Part shown: in pieces, positions 8,956-18,570 of the stretch
How the letters are laid out: every line of letters starts with the position of its first letter
Position numbering within the stretch: position 1 is the stretch's first letter
NCBI RefSeq assembly: GCF_009857535.1
Contig: NZ_WWCS01000012.1
Location: 124,001 to 188,000, forward strand
DNA from: Duganella margarita
Lineage (GTDB): Bacteria > Pseudomonadota > Gammaproteobacteria > Burkholderiales > Burkholderiaceae_D
Direction of reading: 5' to 3'
Length of the DNA stretch: 64,000 nucleotides
Notes under the pieces: generated by a model
What the model was told of the DNA's origin: nothing
What the model saw: only the letters and a program-made list of their open reading frames with translations
Database searches by the model: none
Program-made: the position numbers and the translations under genes

Positions 8956-11754
8956 TTATGACGGCGTGATGACCAATTCAGGCGGTGCTGGCGTGGTCGC
9001 CGGCTCCGGTACGGTTTCACCGCGCGTGGCCAGATCCAACTCATGGAAGGCATCCTGCGTCAGCTGCATCAGGCGTTCCGGGTCCGGCACCAGCGCGGTA
9101 TCCACGAACAGCGCCAGCTGGATCTGGCCGGCGTAGGAGATGAAGGCCAGGCCGACGCCCAGCTTGCCGGTCTGCGGCACCCAGCAGATCAGGTCCGTCA
9201 GGCGCGATCCGGCCAGATAGCGGCGGCTGGCCGGCCCTTCGATATTGGTAAGCACCACCGAGCCCTTGGAGGTGAACAGGTTGAGGGCGAAGTGCTGCAA
9301 CGCCGTCGGCAGGCAGCCGGCCAGCGACAGGAAGGCCATGGTGGCGCGCGGCTGGTGCGAGCGCTTGATGGCCGTCATGCGGCTGCTGGACTGAAGCAGC
9401 CGCACGCACGGGTCGTCAACATCGGTCGGCAAATCGACGGCGACCAGGCCGAATTCATTCCCAAGCTGGAAGGCATTGGCCTTCTCGCGCAGGTTGAAGG
9501 TGACGGCGGCGCGCAGCGCCCGGCCATCCAGATGCTGGCCGCGTTCGCCGAGGTACTGGCGCAGCGCGCCGGAGACGGCCGCCACCCAGACGTCGTTGAG
9601 CGTCACGCTCATGCGCTTGGACATGGCGCGCACCCTTTCCATTTCCAGCGGCGGCAGCCAGACCAGCTGCTTGTCGCCGCTCATCGGCGTCTTGAACTGG
9701 GTCTCGGCGTCCGGCCACAGGACGGACAGGCGCGCCACGTGGCCGGCGATCTTCAGCGATGACAGGCCGCGCACCAGCGCCGAACACACCGGATTGTGGG
9801 CGATGGCGCGATGCGGATGGCCGACCGGCGATGGCGTCTTGCCATGCAGGCCGTTGTCGTCGGTGAGGTGATTCAGCACATGCACCAGTCCCAGGCCGTC
9901 GGTGATGCAGTGATGGACGCGGAACACGATCGCATGGCCGCCGTTGACGCGGTCCAGCACCGTCATGTGCCAGCGCGGGCGGTCCGCCGGCAGCGGCAGG
10001 TGGGCGAGGCGGATCAGCTGCGCTTGCAGTTCCTCGCGCGGCACGTCGCGTTGCATGCATTCCAGTTCAACGTGATGATTGATGTCGAATTGTTCGTCCT
10101 CCACCCAGCGCTTGCCGACCACCTTTTGCGTGAAGCGCGGGTAGTTGGTCAGGCGGTAGGCGATGGTGGCGGTCAGCCGCTCCATATCAACAGGGCCGTC
10201 AAACAGCAAAATGCTGTTGATGACCATGAGGTTCTTGTCGCTGTCCATGCGGTGCCACGCGTAGTCGCGGCGCGTCAGGGCCGATGGCGCGGCCGGTTTG
10301 TCGTTGCGCGGCCGCAGCGCGTAGTGGTTCAGTCCCGCCATATGCACGCGGCACAGGTAGTCCTGCCAGTCGATGGCGCGGGTGTCGACGCTGTAGCGCG
10401 CCTGGTCTTCGGCGCCGAAGCGCTGCGCCAGTGCTTGCAGGTGGTCGCTGTGAAAGATATAGCGCGGCGCGGTGTAGAACGAGAAGGTCAGGGCCAGCAG
10501 CTGGGTGGTGCGCAGGGCTTCCAGCGACGGCGATTCGCTGGCGCCGAGCAGCTTGCGCACGCCGCTCCAGGCGCCGGCGCCAATGCGCATGGCGCGCAGC
10601 ATCAGCAGGAAGGCAGGGCGGTTGACGACGCGGAATTCATGTCTGGGCGGCTGGTGGAACAGGCGTTCGTACTGGCGCCAGTTGCGCTTCGCTTCGCCCT
10701 GTATCAACTCGATCACGCGGCCGACGGTGACCGGATTGGTGGCGCCGGTGCAGGCCTGGTAGATGCGCAGGGCCGGTGGCGCCTGCAGCGCTTCGGCGGC
10801 GGCCAGGATGATGCTGTTGGCAACCAGATCGGCTGGGATGATGTCCACTACCTGCTCCGGTTGCGCCGGGAACAGATTGGTCTTGCCGCGCGCGTAGGCC
10901 AGGATGATGGCGTCGGCCACCTTCACGCCTTCGATCCAGCCGGGCGCCGGCTCCTGCAAGGTGCTTTCGATGATCGACGGCCGCACGATGGTCAGCGCGC
11001 GGCCGCGCATGGCGGCCATGGCCAGCTGTTCGCCGATCCACTTGGTGAATGTGTAGGTGTCGTTCCAGCCGTGGTAATTGGCTTCGGCGATGCCCAGCGC
11101 GGTCAGGCGGCGCGCAAGTTCGGTGGTATCGGTGACGTCGGCGCGCAGCTGGGCGATGCGGTGTTGCAGGTGCCGCAGCAAGCCGTCCAGCTCGTAGTGG
11201 CCGTCGGCATGGCGCGGAATGGCGGCGCGCGCCGGCGTGACGATCTGCTCCGTCATGGCGCCGCGATGGTAGCCATTGACGTAGCAGGTCGAGACCTGGA
11301 TCAGCGGCGCGTTGCCGGCACGCGCCAGTTCGGTGATGTTTTGCACGCTGACAGCATTGATGGACAGCGCCTCGTCCAGCGCCTCGCGAAAGTTGACGCT
11401 GGCGGCTGCGTTGACCACCAGGTCGATGCGACGCGCCAACGCGTTGAAGGCAATGAGCGTCAGGCCGAAGCAGGGCGCCGTTACTTCGCCGCTGACGCAT
11501 TCGATTTTATCGGCGAAGAACTGCACCAGGAAATCCGGCCGCTCGGCGCGCAGGCGGTCGAAGATCGACGAGGTGGCGATTTCGCTTTCGAAGCGTGCAC
11601 GGGCGTCGCCGCGGATCAGCAGCACGATGCGGCCGATGTCTGGCACGCTGCGGATCAGCTTTTCCAGCACCACCTTGGCGAGGAAACCGGTGCTGCCGGT
11701 GATCAGTACGCGCTTGCCGGAGAGTGCCGTTTGCACATGGAATGCGGAGGTCAT
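8956..11754 (-). CDS. Fusion protein: fatty acyl-CoA reductase + WS/DGAT acyltransferase
   Basis: 932-residue single chain. Residues 10-~430 are a fatty acyl-CoA reductase of the NAD_binding_4 type: Rossmann motif TGSTGFLAK (19-27), LVVNAAASVNF (112-122), STCYVNG, and the catalytic pair Y234-x3-K238 in NDTYTFTKW. Residues ~497-915 are a wax ester synthase/DGAT domain: WHRMDSDKNLMVINS, the catalytic HHCITDG (614-620, HHxxxDG), the ND pair at 720-721 and a C-terminal SNIEGP-like stretch (VVLTNIEGPASRR). Together they would reduce acyl-CoA to fatty alcohol and esterify it with a second acyl-CoA, making wax ester in one polypeptide. ATG 11754 is chosen because homology begins there; the frame extends to 11805. 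Coupled activity is inferred. Confidence 0.9.
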   Translation of the reverse strand: MTSAFHVQTALSGKRVLITGSTGFLAKVVLEKLIRSVPDIGRIVLLIRGDARARFESEIATSSIFDRLRAERPDFLVQFFADKIECVSGEVTAPCFGLTLIAFNALARRIDLVVNAAASVNFREALDEALSINAVSVQNITELARAGNAPLIQVSTCYVNGYHRGAMTEQIVTPARAAIPRHADGHYELDGLLRHLQHRIAQLRADVTDTTELARRLTALGIAEANYHGWNDTYTFTKWIGEQLAMAAMRGRALTIVRPSIIESTLQEPAPGWIEGVKVADAIILAYARGKTNLFPAQPEQVVDIIPADLVANSIILAAAEALQAPPALRIYQACTGATNPVTVGRVIELIQGEAKRNWRQYERLFHQPPRHEFRVVNRPAFLLMLRAMRIGAGAWSGVRKLLGASESPSLEALRTTQLLALTFSFYTAPRYIFHSDHLQALAQRFGAEDQARYSVDTRAIDWQDYLCRVHMAGLNHYALRPRNDKPAAPSALTRRDYAWHRMDSDKNLMVINSILLFDGPVDMERLTATIAYRLTNYPRFTQKVVGKRWVEDEQFDINHHVELECMQRDVPREELQAQLIRLAHLPLPADRPRWHMTVLDRVNGGHAIVFRVHHCITDGLGLVHVLNHLTDDNGLHGKTPSPVGHPHRAIAHNPVCSALVRGLSSLKIAGHVARLSVLWPDAETQFKTPMSGDKQLVWLPPLEMERVRAMSKRMSVTLNDVWVAAVSGALRQYLGERGQHLDGRALRAAVTFNLREKANAFQLGNEFGLVAVDLPTDVDDPCVRLLQSSSRMTAIKRSHQPRATMAFLSLAGCLPTALQHFALNLFTSKGSVVLTNIEGPASRRYLAGSRLTDLICWVPQTGKLGVGLAFISYAGQIQLALFVDTALVPDPERLMQLTQDAFHELDLATRGETVPEPATTPAPPELVITPS

Positions 11755-11813
11755 AGCGGGCTCTAAAAAGATGTCATAGCTGCAATGACCCGATCTTAGA
11801 ACCAAACCGCGCG

Positions 11814-11825
11814 GTCGCTAGCGAC
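11814..11825. promoter_or_regulatory. Palindrome upstream of the wax-ester fusion gene
   Basis: GTCGCTAGCGAC is a perfect 12-base palindrome 60 bases upstream of the fusion gene's ATG. A second dyad, TGGCTT-ggg-AAGCCA (11833-11847), lies just beyond. They could be operators for that gene; no regulator is known. Confidence 0.35.
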
Positions 11826-11989
11826 TTTGCACTGGCTTGGGAAGCCAAACACATGGCGCTGCGAGTCAGCCCCGGTGACAGGCCGCGCGCCGCGTTGCGG
11901 CATTTGCGCAACGTTTAAATAGATTGCCAGAAAACGCGGCAAGCAGGTTTAGGCGCAGTTGCTGGCGCCGGAGACGCTGGGTCTTTTGG

Positions 11990-12094
11990 GAGCAGGTGGA
12001 GCTGATCGATGATTCGGTCGGCAAGGCGGATGCCGACGCGCGGCTGGTGGATCAGGCCGGCGTTACGATGGACGAGATAGCGGATAGCGGATAG
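11990..12094 (+). pseudogene. Methyl-accepting chemotaxis protein fragment
   Basis: The + strand reads EQVELIDDSVGKADADARL followed by VDQAGVTMDEIADSG and a stop. This matches the stretch of MCP signalling domains just after the conserved hairpin tip (compare LIDESVAKIHAGTALVEHAG in the intact receptor at 23018-24685). Only about 34 codons remain, no start and no C-terminus, so this is a relic. It ends in a short GATAGCG tandem repeat (12083-12096). It explains part of the otherwise gene-free stretch between the fusion gene and the MFS gene. Confidence 0.7.
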
Positions 12095-12234
12095 CGTGAC
12101 GCGGGCTGGCGGGTTCTGCGGCCCGGTTTTAGGGTTTTATGATGCAACCGCACATGGAAAAATGTGCGGTTTTGGCAGCGTTGTCTTGATACCACATTTG
12201 CCGCACTGTCAAAGCCCGCACACCGCAGGCGTCA

Positions 12235-12262
12235 GGGTCTGACCCCCTGTGGGGTCAGACCC
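12235..12262. repeat. Perfect hairpin repeat GGGTCTGACCCC/GGGGTCAGACCC
   Basis: Two perfect 12-base arms separated by CTGT, located 16 bases beyond the stop codon of the minus-strand MFS gene. From memory, GGGTCTGACCCC hairpins are scattered widely in intergenic regions of Oxalobacteraceae; I cannot check that here. It may double as a transcription terminator, but neither strand has a proper T-run after it. Confidence 0.7.
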
Positions 12263-12277
12263 TTTCGTCCGGGGTGC

Positions 12278-13624
12278 TTAGTTATCGCGGATATGCCAAG
12301 CGCGGTTGATGCTCAGCGCTGCCAGCGACGCGGCGGCGCCGGACAGCAGGTACACGCCGGCATAAGCCAGGCCGAAGTGCGAGGACAGGCCCAACGCCAC
12401 CAGCGGCGCGAAACCCGCACCCACCAGCCACGCCACGTCGCTGGTCAGCGCCGCGCCGGTATAGCGGAAGCGCTGCGGGAAGTTGGAGGTCACCGCGCCC
12501 GAAGCCTGGCCGTAAGACAGACCCAGCAGGGAGAAGCCGATCAGGATAAATGCATCCTGCCCGGTCTCGCCGCTGCCGATCAGGAACGGTACGAACAGGC
12601 TGAAGATACCGATCATGATCGCCAGCGTGCCCAGCGTGCGGCGGCGACCGACACGGTCGGCGATGAAGCCGGAGATGATGATACCCACCGCCATCAGCGC
12701 CACGCCCACCATCTGCACATGCAGGAAGCCGGCAATCGAGCGTTGCGACGTCAGCGTGATCCACGATAACGGGAACACCGTCACCAGGTGGAACAGCGCA
12801 TAGCTGGCCAGTGCCGCCAGGGCGCCAATGATGACGTTGCGCGACTGCGAATTGAGCAACTCGCCGACCGGGACCGGATCGAGCTGGTGCTCATCCAGCA
12901 AGTGCGAATATTCATGCGTGGTCACCAGGCGCAGGCGGGCAAACAGCGCCACCACGTTGATGGCGAACGCCACGTAGAACGGATAGCGCCAGCCGAATTC
13001 GAGGAAGTCCAGCGAACTGAGGTTGGTCATCAGGTAGGCAAACAAGCCGGCCGCGATGACGAAACCGATCGGCGCGCCCAACTGGCCCAGCATGGCGTAC
13101 CAGCCGCGTTTGTGCTCGGGCGCGTTGAGCGCCAGCAGCGACGGCAGGCCGTCCCACGAGCCGCCCTGGGCGATGCCTTGTCCAATCCGCAAAATCGCCA
13201 GGAACACAATCGAGGTGGTCCCCAAACTGGCATAGTCCGGAAGGAAGGCGATACCTGCCGTGGAAACCCCCATAATCAACAACGCCAGCGTCAGTTTGGT
13301 TTCACGCGTGAAGTGATGTTGGACTGCCATAAAAGCCACAGTCCCTATCGGACGGGCAATAAAGGCAAGCGCAAAAATCGCAAAAGCGTATAGTGTGCCG
13401 TCAAGCCTGCTGTCGTATGGAAAGAAAACCGACGGGAATACCAGCGCTGACGCAATGGCGTAGACGAAGAAGTCGAAGTATTCGGATGCGCGCCCGATGA
13501 CCACGCCGATCGCAATTTCCCCGGGAGAGATATGTCCGTCCCTGGCGTTGATGCTGCGTGCTCCAGGGCTTGTTTGATGATGGACGTCAGCTTGGACGTC
13601 ACTAATAGAAGTCGTAGTAGCCAT
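12278..13624 (-). CDS. MFS transporter of the metabolite:H+ symporter type
   Basis: 448 residues, about twelve transmembrane segments. Family marks: VVIGRASEYFDFFVYAIASA at the first helix (the D/E-Y-F/Y-DFF signature of MHS permeases) and the cytoplasmic loop DRVGRRRTLG between helices. A soluble N-terminal stretch of about 45 residues precedes helix 1. Start at ATG 13624 (MATTTSIS); the open frame runs further to 13726 but would enter the cyo promoter. It is divergent from cyoA. Probable substrate is a carboxylate or amino-acid-like compound, not decidable from sequence. Confidence 0.87.
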   Translation of the reverse strand: MATTTSISDVQADVHHQTSPGARSINARDGHISPGEIAIGVVIGRASEYFDFFVYAIASALVFPSVFFPYDSRLDGTLYAFAIFALAFIARPIGTVAFMAVQHHFTRETKLTLALLIMGVSTAGIAFLPDYASLGTTSIVFLAILRIGQGIAQGGSWDGLPSLLALNAPEHKRGWYAMLGQLGAPIGFVIAAGLFAYLMTNLSSLDFLEFGWRYPFYVAFAINVVALFARLRLVTTHEYSHLLDEHQLDPVPVGELLNSQSRNVIIGALAALASYALFHLVTVFPLSWITLTSQRSIAGFLHVQMVGVALMAVGIIISGFIADRVGRRRTLGTLAIMIGIFSLFVPFLIGSGETGQDAFILIGFSLLGLSYGQASGAVTSNFPQRFRYTGAALTSDVAWLVGAGFAPLVALGLSSHFGLAYAGVYLLSGAAASLAALSINRAWHIRDN

Positions 13625-13757
13625 AGTCTCTTTGTCTCGTGTTAAGTAATTGTTATCACGGCGAGTCCGAGCACGTAGGACAAAGTGTCCAATTGCAAGA
13701 ACAACCCGTCGTGAGTACAGTAGCATGTTCCCAACAATCTGTAATCTAAATTACCGC

Positions 13758-14756
13758 ATGATTCCTCCTATCGTTCGTCGTGGATTGCTCCTCGCACCGT
13801 TATTGTGGCTCGCTGGCTGCGATACGGTCGTGCTGAATCCGTCCGGGGATATCGCAGCGCAGCAAGCACACCTTGTCGTGGTGTCAACTTTGCTGATGCT
13901 GTTGATTATCGTACCTGTCATGTTTCTCATCTGTCTGTTCGCTTGGCGCTATAGAAAGTCAAATACTGCCGCCGAATACAAACCAGACTGGGACCACTCT
14001 ACCAAGCTCGAACTGCTGATCTGGGGCGCACCGCTGCTGATCATCATCGTGCTGGGCCTGATCACGTGGATTTACACCCACCTGCTCGATCCGTATCGTC
14101 CGCTGAGCCGCCTGGACGAAAACCGTCCGATCGCCGCCGGCGTCAAGCCGCTGGAAGTGCAAGTGGTGTCGATGGACTGGAAATGGGTCTTCATTTATCC
14201 GGAGCAGGGCATCGCCACCGTGAATGAGCTGGTCACGCCGATCGACGTGCCGGTGCGCTTCCACATGACTTCCACCTCGGTGATGAACGCGTTCTACATT
14301 CCTGCGCTGGCCGGTATGGTCTACACCATGCCTGGCATGGAAACGCAGCTGAATGCGGTAATGAACAAGGTCGGCATCTACGACGGTTTCTCGGCCAACT
14401 ACAGCGGCGCCGGTTTCTCGGACATGCGCTTCAAGTACCACGGCGTGTCGCAGGCTGACTTCGACGCCTGGGTGGCCAAGACCAAGTCCAGCACCACCGT
14501 GCTGAACCGCGCGCAAGCGCTGGCCCTGGAAGAAAAGAGCATCAAGCATCCGATCATGCATTTCGGTACCGTGGACAATGGCATTTATGACCTGATCCTG
14601 AACCGTTGCGTGGCTGAAGGCTCGGTCTGCGTGAACACCCAGATGCACCAGGATGCCACGCGCATCAAGGCAGCGGCAGTCATGAAAAACCTGCCAAAAG
14701 ACGTGTGTGAGCCTGCCACCGTCGCCGCAACTGCTCAACCTACCCGTAAAGAATGA
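13758..14756 (+). CDS. cyoA: Cytochrome bo3 ubiquinol oxidase subunit II
   Basis: 332-residue subunit II of the quinol-oxidising terminal oxidase. It begins with a lipoprotein signal (LLWLAGC), then two transmembrane helices and a periplasmic cupredoxin-like domain. The CuA ligands of cytochrome c oxidases are missing (the region reads [13 protein letters not shown] instead of the Cys-x3-Cys type), as expected for a quinol oxidase. First gene of cyoABCD-surf1-regBA. ATG 13758 is chosen because it begins the signal peptide; the frame extends upstream to 13650 without support. A short dyad GGACA-aag-TGTCC (13678-13690) lies between it and the divergent MFS gene. Confidence 0.93.
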   Translation: MIPPIVRRGLLLAPLLWLAGCDTVVLNPSGDIAAQQAHLVVVSTLLMLLIIVPVMFLICLFAWRYRKSNTAAEYKPDWDHSTKLELLIWGAPLLIIIVLGLITWIYTHLLDPYRPLSRLDENRPIAAGVKPLEVQVVSMDWKWVFIYPEQGIATVNELVTPIDVPVRFHMTSTSVMNAFYIPALAGMVYTMPGMETQLNAVMNKVGIYDGFSANYSGAGFSDMRFKYHGVSQADFDAWVAKTKSSTTVLNRAQALALEEKSIKHPIMHFGTVDNGIYDLILNRCVAEGSVCVNTQMHQDATRIKAAAVMKNLPKDVCEPATVAATAQPTRKE

Positions 14757-16759
14757 CCATGTCTGATCTCAACCTGACCAAACTGATCTTTGGGCAACTG
14801 TCACTGGAAGCAATTCCATACCATGAGCCCATTCTGATCGGTACCTTCGCCGGCGTGGCATTGGGCGGTATCGCCTTCCTCGCCGCCATGTTCTACTTCC
14901 GCTTGTGGGGTCCGTTCTGGCGTAACTGGGTTACCTCGATCGACCACAAGAAAATCGGCATCATGTATATGGTGCTGGGTATCATCATGCTGCTGCGCGG
15001 CTTTGCCGATGCACTGATGATGCGCGCACAGCAGGCCATGGCTTTCGGGGATAACCCGGGCTTCCTGCCGCCGCACCACTTCGACCAGGTGTTCACCGCC
15101 CACGGCACGATCATGATTTTCTTCGTCGCCATGCCGCTGGTTACCGGTCTGATGAACTACGTGGTGCCGCTGCAAATCGGCGCGCGCGACGTCTCGTTCC
15201 CGTTCCTGAATAACTTCTCGTTCTGGATGACCACCTTCGGCGCCATGCTGACCATGGTGTCGCTGTTCATCGGTGAATTCGGCAAGACCGGCTGGCTGGC
15301 CTTCCCGCCGCTGTCGGGCATCGCCGCGTCGCCGGACGTCGGGGTCGATTACTACATCTGGTCGTTGCAGGTGGCCGGGGTCGGGACCACGCTGTCCGGG
15401 GTCAACCTGCTGGCCACCATCATCAAAATGCGCGCGCCTGGCATGTCGATGATGAAAATGCCAGTGTTCACCTGGACCGCACTGTGCACCAATGCACTGA
15501 TCGTCGCCACTTTCCCGATCCTGACCATCACCCTGGCCATGCTGTCGCTGGACCGTATCGCCGGCTTCAACTTCTTCACCACCGAACTGGGTGGTAACCC
15601 GATGCTGTACGTCAACCTGATCTGGATCTGGGGTCACCCAGAGGTCTACATCCTGATCCTGCCGGTGTTCGGCGTGTTCTCGGAAATCGTCTCGACCTTC
15701 TCCGGCAAGCGTCTGTTCGGCTACACCTCGATGGTGTACGCCACCGTCGTGATTACTGTCCTGTCCTACCTGGTATGGCTGCACCACTTCTTCACCATGG
15801 GCTCAGGCGCAAGTGTGAACTCGTTCTTCGGCATCACCACGATGATCATCTCGATCCCGACCGGCGCCAAGATCTTCAACTGGCTGTTCACCATGTACAA
15901 AGGCCGCATTCGCTTCACCGTGCCGATGATGTGGACCGTGGGCTTCATGCTGACCTTCGTTATCGGCGGTATGACTGGCGTGATGCTGGCCGTGCCTCCG
16001 GCCGACTTCGTGCTGCACAACTCGCTGTTCCTGATCGCCCACTTCCACAACGTGATTATCGGTGGTGTGGTGTTCGGTCTGTTCGCTGGCATCAACTACT
16101 GGTTCCCGAAAGCCTTCGGCTTCACGCTGGATGAGTTCTGGGGCAAGGTATCGTTCTGGTGCTGGCTGGTCGGTTTCTGGGTGGCCTTCACACCGCTGTA
16201 CATCATGGGCTTCATGGGCGTCACCCGCCGCATGAACCACTTCGATGATCCATCGCTGCAGATCTACTTCATCGTGGCCGCCATCGGCGCGCTGATCATC
16301 GCGGCCGGTATCGGCGCCTTCCTGGTGCAGATCGGCGTCAGTGTCATGAACCGCAAGAAACTGCGCGACGTCACCGGCGACCCATGGGGCGGCCGTACGC
16401 TGGAGTGGGCCACTTCGTCGCCACCGCCAGACTACAACTTCGCCTTCACGCCAGTGGTGCATGACAGCGACAGCTGGGCCGACATGAAAGCCAACCAGTA
16501 TCAGCGTCCGCTGAAAGGTTTCGTCGACATCCACATGCCGAAGAACACCGGCGCCGGCTTCATCATCTCGGCACTGGCCTTCGCTTTCGGCTTCGCCATG
16601 GTCTGGTCGATGTGGTTGCCTGCAGCGCTGTCGTTCGCGGCCATGCTGGTAGCGATCATCGTCCACACCTTTAACTACAAGCGCGATTACTACATCAAAG
16701 CCGATGAAGTGAATCGTACCGAAGAAGCGCATACTCGTTTGCTGGAAAGCCATGTCTGA
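14753..16759 (+). CDS. cyoB: Cytochrome bo3 ubiquinol oxidase subunit I
   Basis: 668 residues, close to the usual length of about 660. Haem-copper catalytic subunit with about 15 transmembrane helices. The Cu-B/tyrosine motif [14 protein letters not shown], the paired histidines in LHHFFTMG and the haem ligands in [12 protein letters not shown] are all present. [11 protein letters not shown] is the typical N-terminal haem-copper oxidase stretch. It reduces oxygen to water with ubiquinol electrons while pumping protons. ATG overlaps the cyoA stop (ATGA), indicating translational coupling; a second ATG lies two codons in. Confidence 0.97.
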   Translation: MTMSDLNLTKLIFGQLSLEAIPYHEPILIGTFAGVALGGIAFLAAMFYFRLWGPFWRNWVTSIDHKKIGIMYMVLGIIMLLRGFADALMMRAQQAMAFGDNPGFLPPHHFDQVFTAHGTIMIFFVAMPLVTGLMNYVVPLQIGARDVSFPFLNNFSFWMTTFGAMLTMVSLFIGEFGKTGWLAFPPLSGIAASPDVGVDYYIWSLQVAGVGTTLSGVNLLATIIKMRAPGMSMMKMPVFTWTALCTNALIVATFPILTITLAMLSLDRIAGFNFFTTELGGNPMLYVNLIWIWGHPEVYILILPVFGVFSEIVSTFSGKRLFGYTSMVYATVVITVLSYLVWLHHFFTMGSGASVNSFFGITTMIISIPTGAKIFNWLFTMYKGRIRFTVPMMWTVGFMLTFVIGGMTGVMLAVPPADFVLHNSLFLIAHFHNVIIGGVVFGLFAGINYWFPKAFGFTLDEFWGKVSFWCWLVGFWVAFTPLYIMGFMGVTRRMNHFDDPSLQIYFIVAAIGALIIAAGIGAFLVQIGVSVMNRKKLRDVTGDPWGGRTLEWATSSPPPDYNFAFTPVVHDSDSWADMKANQYQRPLKGFVDIHMPKNTGAGFIISALAFAFGFAMVWSMWLPAALSFAAMLVAIIVHTFNYKRDYYIKADEVNRTEEAHTRLLESHV

Positions 16760-17381
16760 AATTAACGCTAATGGCGCCATGAGCGCCGATCCAAGCGCGC
16801 GTTACTACGTGCGTGACCATCATCCTGAGCACAGCACGCTGCTGGGCTTCTGGATTTACCTGATGAGCGACTGCCTGCTGTTCGCCGGCCTGTTCGCCGC
16901 TTACGCAGTCCTGGGCCGCAGCTATGCGGGCGGCCCAAGCGGCGCGGAACTGTTCGACCTGCCGACCGTGGCCCTCAACACCGGCTTCCTGCTGATGTCG
17001 TCGATCACCTACGGCTTCGCGATGATCGCCTCGCAGCGTAAAAACCTGAAGGCCACCATCGTCTGGCTGCTGATCACCGGCGCCTTCGGCCTGGCGTTCC
17101 TGTACCTGGAGCTCGACGAGTTCCTGCACCTGATCCACGAAGGCGCGGGTCCGCAACGCAGCGCGTTCCTGAGCTCGTTCTTCGCGCTGGTCGGCACCCA
17201 CGGTCTGCACGTGACCTTCGGTACCGTCTGGCTGGTGACGCTGTGCTTCCAGCTGGGCAAGCACGGCCTGACCCCTGAAAACAACCGCCGCCTGATGTGC
17301 CTGTCGATGTTCTGGCACTTCCTGGACGTGATCTGGATCGGCGTCTTTACCTTTGTCTACCTGATGGGAGTTCTGCCATGA
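16752..17381 (+). CDS. cyoC: Cytochrome bo3 ubiquinol oxidase subunit III
   Basis: 209 residues with five transmembrane helices, matching the bo3-type short subunit [24 protein letters not shown] and [18 protein letters not shown] are conserved subunit III stretches, and the end reads [20 protein letters not shown]. It overlaps cyoB by 8 bases and its stop overlaps the cyoD start. It stabilises subunit I and its proton uptake in the membrane complex. Confidence 0.95.
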   Translation: MSEINANGAMSADPSARYYVRDHHPEHSTLLGFWIYLMSDCLLFAGLFAAYAVLGRSYAGGPSGAELFDLPTVALNTGFLLMSSITYGFAMIASQRKNLKATIVWLLITGAFGLAFLYLELDEFLHLIHEGAGPQRSAFLSSFFALVGTHGLHVTFGTVWLVTLCFQLGKHGLTPENNRRLMCLSMFWHFLDVIWIGVFTFVYLMGVLP

Positions 17382-17788
17382 GCGCACCACACAACCACTC
17401 TGCGCATGATGACCACGGCCACGGCCACGATGACCACGAAGGCGATGGCCACCACGGCAGCCTTAAGGACTACGCGATCGGTTTCATCCTGTCCGTGATC
17501 CTGACCGCGATTCCGTTCTACCTGGTGATGACCAAGGCGTTCGACAAGTCGAGCACCACCGCCATGGTGATCCTCGGCTTCGCCGCGATCCAGGTGATCG
17601 TGCACATGGTTTATTTCCTGCACATGAACGGCAAAGCCGAAGGCGGCTGGTCCATGCTGGCCACGCTGTTCACGCTGGTGTTGCTGGTGATCGTCCTGGC
17701 GGGCTCCATCTGGGTCATGTACCACATGAACCTGAACATGATGCCATCCATGGGTAACGACGCTCACAACATGCAAGACATGCAATGA
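17378..17788 (+). CDS. cyoD: Cytochrome bo3 ubiquinol oxidase subunit IV
   Basis: 136 residues. A His/Asp-rich soluble N-terminus (HDDHGHGHDDHEGDGHHG) is followed by three transmembrane helices (DYAIGFILSVILTAIPFYLVM and two more), the CyoD layout. Start at ATG 17378, overlapping the cyoC stop, with GGGAG 8 bases upstream; the frame reaches back to 17297 but that part overlaps cyoC. The His-rich head is longer than in E. coli and could bind metal. There is no cyoE (haem O synthase) in the run. Confidence 0.92.
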   Translation: MSAPHNHSAHDDHGHGHDDHEGDGHHGSLKDYAIGFILSVILTAIPFYLVMTKAFDKSSTTAMVILGFAAIQVIVHMVYFLHMNGKAEGGWSMLATLFTLVLLVIVLAGSIWVMYHMNLNMMPSMGNDAHNMQDMQ

Positions 17789-18570
17789 TGACGGGCGCCT
17801 CCAAGCGCCAACGTTCCCGAACCCTGCGCGTCATCCTGGTCCTCGCGGCCGGGGTGATGTTTGCAGGGTTTTTTGCTTTGGGGACGTGGCAGGTATTCAG
17901 ACTTCAATGGAAACTGGCGCTGATCGAGCGGGTCGACCAGCGCGTGCATGCGGCGCCGGTGCCGGCGCCGTCCATGGCGCAATGGCCGCAGCTGGCCGCG
18001 GACACCGACGACTACCGGCGCGTGCAGTTGAGCGGCGTGCTGCTGGACGGTTCGACCACCCAGGTGCTGGCGTCGCTGGACCGCGGCATCGGCTACTGGG
18101 TGGTGACGCCACTGTGCACGCCGGACGGCGGCATCGTGATGGTCAATCGCGGCTTTACGCCGGCAGGCCTCGGCGGCTGGAAGCCACAACCGGCGCCGCC
18201 GGCGGCAACGGCCGAGGCATGCCGTAGCGCGGCTGGTCCGATGGTGTCGGTCACCGGTCTGCTGCGGCTGACCGAAGTGGCGGGGCGCTTGCGCCAGAAC
18301 GAACCGGCACGCAATTACTGGTACACGCGCGATGTGCAGGCGATCGCACAAGCGCGTGGACTGCCGGCGGTGGCGCCGTACTTTGTCGATGCCGATGCGG
18401 CGTCGGCCAGGGCGGCGGGACCGGTGGCGAGCGTGCAGCCGGTCGGCGGACTGACAGTTATTTCCTTCGTCAACAACCACTTGGTTTATGCTATCACCTG
18501 GTACGCACTGGCCCTGATGGTGGCTGGAGCGACGGTATGGATAATCCGAGATGCGCGCAAACAAAAATAG
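17785..18570 (+). CDS. SURF1 family oxidase assembly protein
   Basis: 261 residues; N- and C-terminal transmembrane helices flank a periplasmic domain, the SURF1/Shy1 layout. Conserved marks: FFALGTWQVFRLQWKLALIERVD, YRRVQLSGVL, YWVVTPL and the closing FVNNHLVYAITWYALAL. SURF1 proteins help insert haem into haem-copper oxidases. Its ATG overlaps the end of cyoD by 4 bases, so it is translated with the oxidase. A bo3-specific assembly role is inferred from position. Confidence 0.9.
   Translation: MMTGASKRQRSRTLRVILVLAAGVMFAGFFALGTWQVFRLQWKLALIERVDQRVHAAPVPAPSMAQWPQLAADTDDYRRVQLSGVLLDGSTTQVLASLDRGIGYWVVTPLCTPDGGIVMVNRGFTPAGLGGWKPQPAPPAATAEACRSAAGPMVSVTGLLRLTEVAGRLRQNEPARNYWYTRDVQAIAQARGLPAVAPYFVDADAASARAAGPVASVQPVGGLTVISFVNNHLVYAITWYALALMVAGATVWIIRDARKQK

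Larger units (their letters stand above)
11826..12277. other. Intergenic stretch of about 450 bases
   Basis: Contains the chemoreceptor relic (11990-12094) and the GGGTCTGACCCC hairpin (12235-12262). Open frames here are short and without recognisable homology. The rest shows nothing I can assign. Confidence 0.5.

Noticed and set aside
9796-11766. 656-codon open frame antisense to the wax-ester fusion gene
   Set aside because: Shadow frame of the fusion gene; no motif. Other long antisense frames (2709-4349, 33121-34824, 58746-60686, 23752-25485) rejected for the same reason.
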